64,000 bases of DNA. It comes from Faecalibacterium duncaniae. Lineage in GTDB: Bacteria > Bacillota > Clostridia > Oscillospirales > Ruminococcaceae. Position 1 is the first letter of the stretch, and every line of letters begins with the position of its first letter. This document shows, in pieces, positions 60,702-64,000 of this stretch. The position numbers and the translations under genes were made by a program. The notes below the pieces were generated by a model. That model searched no databases. It was given only the letters and a program-made list of their open reading frames with translations, and was not told the DNA's origin. Location of the stretch: positions 62,001 through 126,000 of the forward strand of contig NZ_CP048437.1 of NCBI RefSeq assembly GCF_010509575.1. The letters are read 5' to 3'.

Positions 60702-61457
60702 ATGAACGACTTCTGGAAATCCTACGATATCACCCATGCGGAGCTTGGCCCGAACTTCCGGTGTTACCCGCTGTACGGTAAAATCCATTTGATCGAGCTT
60801 GCCCTCTCGTTGGTGTTCATTGTGGGGATGGCCCTGTGGTACCGCCGCAGCTCGGCCTCTGCCCGGCGGCGCATCCTCGTGGGCGTTACCATTGCCCTGC
60901 TGGCCGATGAAGCTGCCCTGCTGCTGGGCATGGCTCTGACCGGTCAGTGGAACTGGAGCTATCTGCCTCTCCATCTGTGCAGCATCAATGTGTTCGTCTG
61001 TCTGTACAATACCCTCACCGATCAGAACTGGTGCAAGGAGGAACTCTATGCCCTCTGCATCCCCGGTGCGGCGCTGGCTCTGCTCTGCCCCAGCTGGCTG
61101 GACGTGCCCTCCTGGTGGACGCTCATCAATCTGCACTCGATCAGCATCCATGCCCTGCTGGTGCTCTACCCGGTTCTGCTTGTGGTGAGAGGCTACCGCC
61201 CCAGCGCCCGCCGTGCCCCGCAAGTGCTGGCTTTTTTGTTTGGCTCTGCCCTGCCTATTTACTTCTTGAATAAACCACTGAATACCAATTTCTACTTTCT
61301 GAACAATCCCTACGGCAATGTCATCACCAGTGCGTTTACCCGCCTGCTGGGTGAAAAATACTATATTCTGGGCTTTCTGCCCGCCATTGCGGTGGCGCTG
61401 TGTCTGATGTATCTGCCGTGGGTGGTAGCGGATGCCCGGCACAAAAAGAGAAAATAA
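60702..61457 (+). CDS. YwaF/TIGR02206-type integral membrane protein
   Basis: 251 residues with about seven helices: IHLIELALSLVFIVGMALWY, ILVGVTIALLADEAALLLGM, LPLHLCSINVFVCLYNTL, and FLPAIAVALCLMYLPWVV near the end. WNWSYLPLHLCSIN and NFYFLNNPYGNV are family hallmarks, shared with eukaryotic TMEM164. The function in bacteria is unknown. The start is taken as ATG 60702, twelve bases after AAGGG; an in-frame ATG at 60690 is too close to that RBS. A hairpin at 61471 closes it. Confidence 0.8.
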   Translation: MNDFWKSYDITHAELGPNFRCYPLYGKIHLIELALSLVFIVGMALWYRRSSASARRRILVGVTIALLADEAALLLGMALTGQWNWSYLPLHLCSINVFVCLYNTLTDQNWCKEELYALCIPGAALALLCPSWLDVPSWWTLINLHSISIHALLVLYPVLLVVRGYRPSARRAPQVLAFLFGSALPIYFLNKPLNTNFYFLNNPYGNVITSAFTRLLGEKYYILGFLPAIAVALCLMYLPWVVADARHKKRK

Positions 61458-61470
61458 GTGCTTTCTGCAA

Positions 61471-61505
61471 GCTGCCTTGTCCCCACCGGGCAGGGCGGCT
61501 TTTTG
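61471..61505 (+). terminator. Terminator after the ywaF-like gene
   Basis: GCTGCCTTG(T)CC and GG(G)CAGGGCGGCT pair imperfectly around CCACC, followed by TTTT. Confidence 0.65.
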
Positions 61506-61611
61506 TTTGCCCAAAACGCCTGCTGTTTGCAAATTAAAACTGCAAATTTCTTGCGTTTTGCGGTTTGTTTTAACTATTTTGAAAAGTGGACAGAAATCTT
61601 TGCAAAACCCC

Positions 61612-61663
61612 TTGACAGAAGCTCTTCTGCATGATAACATGAACACATGAACAGACGTTCATG
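61612..61663 (+). promoter_or_regulatory. Promoter and operator of the metal-resistance operon
   Basis: TTGACA (61612-61617), a 17-base spacer and TAACAT (61635-61640), then the inverted repeat CATGAAC-AGAC-GTTCATG (61646-61663) just downstream. ArsR/SmtB sensors bind such imperfect palindromes over the start of transcription; self-repression until metal binds is likely. Confidence 0.75.
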
Positions 61664-61689
61664 TAAAACGCGGCAAAAGGAGAACGGAC

Positions 61690-62031
61690 ATGATCGGATT
61701 GGAGCAGATGACCCCGGCGGGGCAGGAAAACACGGAACCGGTGGTGATGCCGGATGACGAGGTGCTGTATGAGCTGGCCGACCTGTTCCGGGTGTTCGGC
61801 GACTCCACCCGCATCAAGATCTTATATGCGCTGCATGACAATGAGCTCTGCGTGCAGGACATTGCCAATGCGGTGCAGCTGAGCCAGTCGGCAGTGAGCC
61901 ACCAGCTTCGGGTGCTCAAGGACACCAAGCTCGTGCGCTTCCGCCGGGATGGCAAAACCGTTTACTATGCACTGGATGATGACCATGTGAGAAGCATCCT
62001 CTCGATGGGCATGGACCACATTGAGGAGTAA
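61690..62031 (+). CDS. ArsR/SmtB-family metal sensor repressor
   Basis: 113 residues, winged HTH (VFGDSTRIKILYAL, LSQSAVSHQLRVLKDTKLV). The last helix carries Asp97-x-His99 and His110-x-x-Glu113, exactly the spacing of the alpha-5 zinc site of SmtB/ZiaR/CzrA (D104, H106, H117, E120). A Cys in ELCVQD also matches the CadC-type alpha-3 region. It should be released from DNA by Zn(II), Cd(II) or similar. Its own promoter and operator lie upstream. It leads the set HMA protein and P-type ATPase. Confidence 0.92.
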   Translation: MIGLEQMTPAGQENTEPVVMPDDEVLYELADLFRVFGDSTRIKILYALHDNELCVQDIANAVQLSQSAVSHQLRVLKDTKLVRFRRDGKTVYYALDDDHVRSILSMGMDHIEE

Positions 62032-62107
62032 ACGGAAAACGCAGTACAAAGCCTCCGGGCACACAAGGCGTGCCTGAGAGGTCCACATAAAATAAAGAGA
62101 GGTACCT

Positions 62108-62332
62108 ATGATGAAGAAGACCTACAAGATCGAAGTTGACTGCGCAAACTGCGCCCAGAAGATGGAGGATGCCGCCAACACCGTTGCAGGTGTGGCACAG
62201 GCTACCGTCAGCTTTATGACCCAGAAGATGAAGGTCGAGTTTGCTGAGGGTGCAGAGCCCCACGATACCATGGTGAATGTTCTGGCTGCCTGCAAAAAGG
62301 TCGAGGACGACTGCGAGATCTTCGATATCTGA
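62108..62332 (+). CDS. Free-standing heavy-metal-associated (HMA) protein
   Basis: 74 residues, ferredoxin-like HMA fold. The metal loop is DCANCAQKMED, with the CxxC Cys12 and Cys15, preceded by KIEV. Strands VAQATVSFMTQKMKVEF complete it. The loop has DC in place of the usual GMTC, as in domains that prefer Zn or Cd. It may deliver metal to the P-type ATPase, which lacks an HMA domain at its own N-terminus. ATG 62108 follows AAAGAGAGG; a second ATG is one codon later. It is closed by a hairpin at 62361. Confidence 0.88.
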   Translation: MMKKTYKIEVDCANCAQKMEDAANTVAGVAQATVSFMTQKMKVEFAEGAEPHDTMVNVLAACKKVEDDCEIFDI

Positions 62333-62655
62333 GGAAACAGGGGTTTGTAACTCCGGTGCGGCTCCCCTGCGGGGGAGCTTTTTGTGACGCATTTTTCGGG
62401 CAGAACAGCCCCAAAGCCGGTGTGGGAAACTGTGGAAAAGAAAACGGGTTTTCAACAGTTTCCACCGGGTTTTCAACAGCTTCTGCGAAAAAGTGCAAAA
62501 AGAAACGCGAAAAAGCAGGTTTTCTCCGGGAAAAGTCCGTGGAAAACTCAGGGGAAAACGTGGAAAAGTCTATCCCGCGGGGAAAACCTGTTGAATCCAC
62601 CCCGCCCGCCGCGGCGCATTGCGGCCCAGAACCCAGAAAAAAGGAGAGTACAGAT
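62333..62655 (+). other. Gap before the P-type ATPase with repeated GTGGAAAA-like motifs
   Basis: 323 bases without a gene. After the hairpin GCTCCCC/GGGGAGC at 62361-62384 comes a purine-skewed stretch with TGTGGAAAAG (62431), TTTTCAACAG (62449 and 62470), CGTGGAAAAC (62538), GGGGAAAACG, CGTGGAAAAG (62559) and CCTGTTGAATCC. These resemble degenerate DnaA boxes; no replication gene is nearby. No promoter for the ATPase was singled out. Confidence 0.5.
62361..62384 (+). terminator. Terminator/attenuator between HMA gene and ATPase
   Basis: GCTCCCC-TGCG-GGGGAGC followed by five T. It would lower ATPase expression relative to the sensor and HMA protein. Confidence 0.7.
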
Positions 62656-64000
62656 ATGAATAAAAAGCAGAAGAAGAACCTGTACCGGATCATTGCTGCT
62701 CTGGTGCTGGTGCTCATCCTCAAATTGCTGCCCCAGTTCCCCACGCCGGTGGAGCTGCTGCTCTACTGCATCCCCTATCTGGTGGTCGGCTGGGATGTGC
62801 TCCGCAAGGCACTGCTGGGCATCAAGAACCGCCAGCCCTTTGACGAGTGCTTCCTGATGGCTGTTGCCACCGTGGGCGCGTTTGCGCTGGGCGATTATGT
62901 GGAGGGCTGTGCCGTTATCATCTTCTACCAGATCGGCGAGCTGTTCCAGAGCGTGGCCGTGGGCAAGAGCCGCCAGAGCATTTCCAGCCTGATGGATATC
63001 CGCCCCGATTACGCCAACGTTGAGGACGAGGACGGCAAACTGGAGCAGGTGGATCCCGATGATGTGGAGGTGGGCACCGTGATCGTGGTCCAGCCCGGCG
63101 AGCGGGTGCCCATTGATGGCATCATCGTGGAGGGAACCTCTGCCCTGAACACCGCCGCCCTGACCGGCGAGAGCCTGCCCCGGGATGTCCGCTCCGGCGA
63201 TGAGGTCATCAGCGGCTGTGTGAACATGACCGGCCTGCTGAAGGTCAGAACCACCAAGGAGTTCGGCGAATCCACCGTTTCCAAGATCCTCGACCTTGTG
63301 GAAAATTCCAGCATGAAGAAGGCCCGCACCGAGAACTTCATCACCCGCTTTGCCCGGGTCTACACCCCCGCTGTCTGCTACGGCGCACTGGCACTGGCCT
63401 TTGTTCCCCCCATCGTTCTGCTGCTGATGGGCCAGCCCGCCCGCTTCGGTGACTGGATCTATCGCGCCCTGACCTTCCTGGTCATCAGCTGCCCCTGCGC
63501 TCTGGTCATCTCCATCCCGCTGAGCTTCTTCGGCGGCATCGGCGGCGCGTCTGCCTGCGGCATCCTGGTCAAGGGCTCCACCTATCTGGAAGAGCTGGCC
63601 CGCACCGGCATCGTGGTGTTTGATAAGACCGGCACCCTGACCCAGGGCACCTTCAAGGTGGTGGGCATCCACCCCGAAAACGGTGTGACCGGGGACGCCC
63701 TTGTGGAAGCCGCCGCACTGGCCGAGAGCTGGTCCAAGCACCCCATCTCCCTGAGCATCAAGAACGCTTACGGCAAGGACATTGACCCGAACCGTGTGAC
63801 CGATGTGCAGGAGCTGGGCGGCCACGGCGTGACCGCAAAGGTGGACGGCAAAACCGTCGCTGCCGGCAACGCCCGCCTGATGGCAAAGCTGGGCCTGACA
63901 GTTCCCGAGATCACCGAGCCGGGCACCATCGTCCATGTTGCCATGGAGGGCAGATACGCAGGCTATCTGCTCATCGCTGATGTGGTCAAACCCCACAGTG
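62656..64000 (+). CDS. P1B-type heavy-metal ATPase (partial, runs off the edge)
   Basis: 448 codons are present. It begins MNKKQKKNLYRIIAALVLVL directly with membrane helices and no HMA domain. The actuator has ALTGESLP, the transport helix SCPCALVIS (CPC metal site) and the phosphorylation site VFDKTGTLTQGT. A HP motif (SWSKHPISLSI) follows in the nucleotide domain. CPC together with the sensor's alpha-5 site and the companion HMA protein suggests Zn/Cd/Pb export (ZntA/CadA type). ATG 62656 follows AAGGAGAG. The hinge and C-terminal metal helix lie beyond the right edge. Confidence 0.92.
   Translation, partial: MNKKQKKNLYRIIAALVLVLILKLLPQFPTPVELLLYCIPYLVVGWDVLRKALLGIKNRQPFDECFLMAVATVGAFALGDYVEGCAVIIFYQIGELFQSVAVGKSRQSISSLMDIRPDYANVEDEDGKLEQVDPDDVEVGTVIVVQPGERVPIDGIIVEGTSALNTAALTGESLPRDVRSGDEVISGCVNMTGLLKVRTTKEFGESTVSKILDLVENSSMKKARTENFITRFARVYTPAVCYGALALAFVPPIVLLLMGQPARFGDWIYRALTFLVISCPCALVISIPLSFFGGIGGASACGILVKGSTYLEELARTGIVVFDKTGTLTQGTFKVVGIHPENGVTGDALVEAAALAESWSKHPISLSIKNAYGKDIDPNRVTDVQELGGHGVTAKVDGKTVAAGNARLMAKLGLTVPEITEPGTIVHVAMEGRYAGYLLIADVVKPHS

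Noticed and set aside
62431..62600. Chromosomal origin of replication
   Set aside because: No dnaA, dnaN, recF or gyr genes and no perfect TTATCCACA box; the motifs are degenerate.

Overview
The window looks like chromosomal DNA of a GC-rich, low-oxygen gut Firmicute of the Oscillospiraceae, most like Faecalibacterium. This is inferred from gene content, codon use and a family of short inverted-repeat elements between genes; no rRNA or species marker gene is present to prove it. There are about 56 genes, one tRNA, no CRISPR array and no intact IS element or prophage.

Layout. 1-10.6 kb: a LysR regulator, a NifX-like metal-cofactor protein, a HAD phosphatase, branched-chain aminotransferase (ilvE), a compact operon of two alpha/beta hydrolases and an ATP-grasp ligase, a two-domain lipoprotein broken by an in-frame stop, a MYG1-family protein and a GIY-YIG/GNAT fusion. 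10.6-19.6 kb: a full arginine route, argG-argH-argC-argJ-argB-argD-argF, with inverted-repeat elements in four of its gaps and candidate ARG boxes upstream of argG. 19.6-31.9 kb: a glycoside/glucuronide region. A GH3 glycosidase, a MATE exporter and a UxuB-type mannonate oxidoreductase run leftward. Two tandem units of GPH sugar symporter plus TM2 membrane protein run rightward, and a GH2 glycosidase runs leftward towards them. The two symporters have the same promoter region duplicated without net indels, and part of it recurs upstream of the GH2 gene. This suggests one regulon for uptake and cleavage of beta-glycosides, probably glucuronides.

32.2-38.5 kb: tRNA-Ser(CGA), a histidine phosphatase, a YaiI-family protein, a putative esterase, a Nudix hydrolase transcribed with a large PLD-nuclease/SF2-helicase protein (a defence- or repair-type pair), then a decayed stretch with a sugar-isomerase remnant. 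38.5-48.6 kb: a carbohydrate locus with a CE15-like glucuronoyl esterase, a solute-binding lipoprotein, a YesM/YesN two-component system, two ABC permeases, an MBL-fold hydrolase and a divergent YesL/DUF624 membrane protein. It has no ABC ATPase and no glycoside hydrolase of its own.

48.7-57.4 kb: an unusual signalling and surface module. It holds a membrane sensor with a degenerate kinase region, a soluble histidine kinase, a LuxR-type response regulator, a stand-alone receiver-like protein with Glu where the phospho-acceptor Asp belongs, and a 1543-residue surface protein with Asn-Pro repeats and a C-terminal LIQTG-type sorting signal. 57.7-64 kb: a MarR regulator with an NhaC antiporter, a FlK-like thioesterase, a YwaF-type membrane protein, and a metal-resistance operon of ArsR/SmtB sensor, free-standing HMA protein and P1B-type ATPase. 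The ATPase runs off the right edge.

The points most worth following are the repeat family, the duplicated symporter/TM2 units with their shared promoter, the pseudokinase/pseudo-receiver/surface-protein module, the two-hydrolase plus ATP-grasp operon, the GIY-YIG/GNAT fusion and the helicase/Nudix pair.
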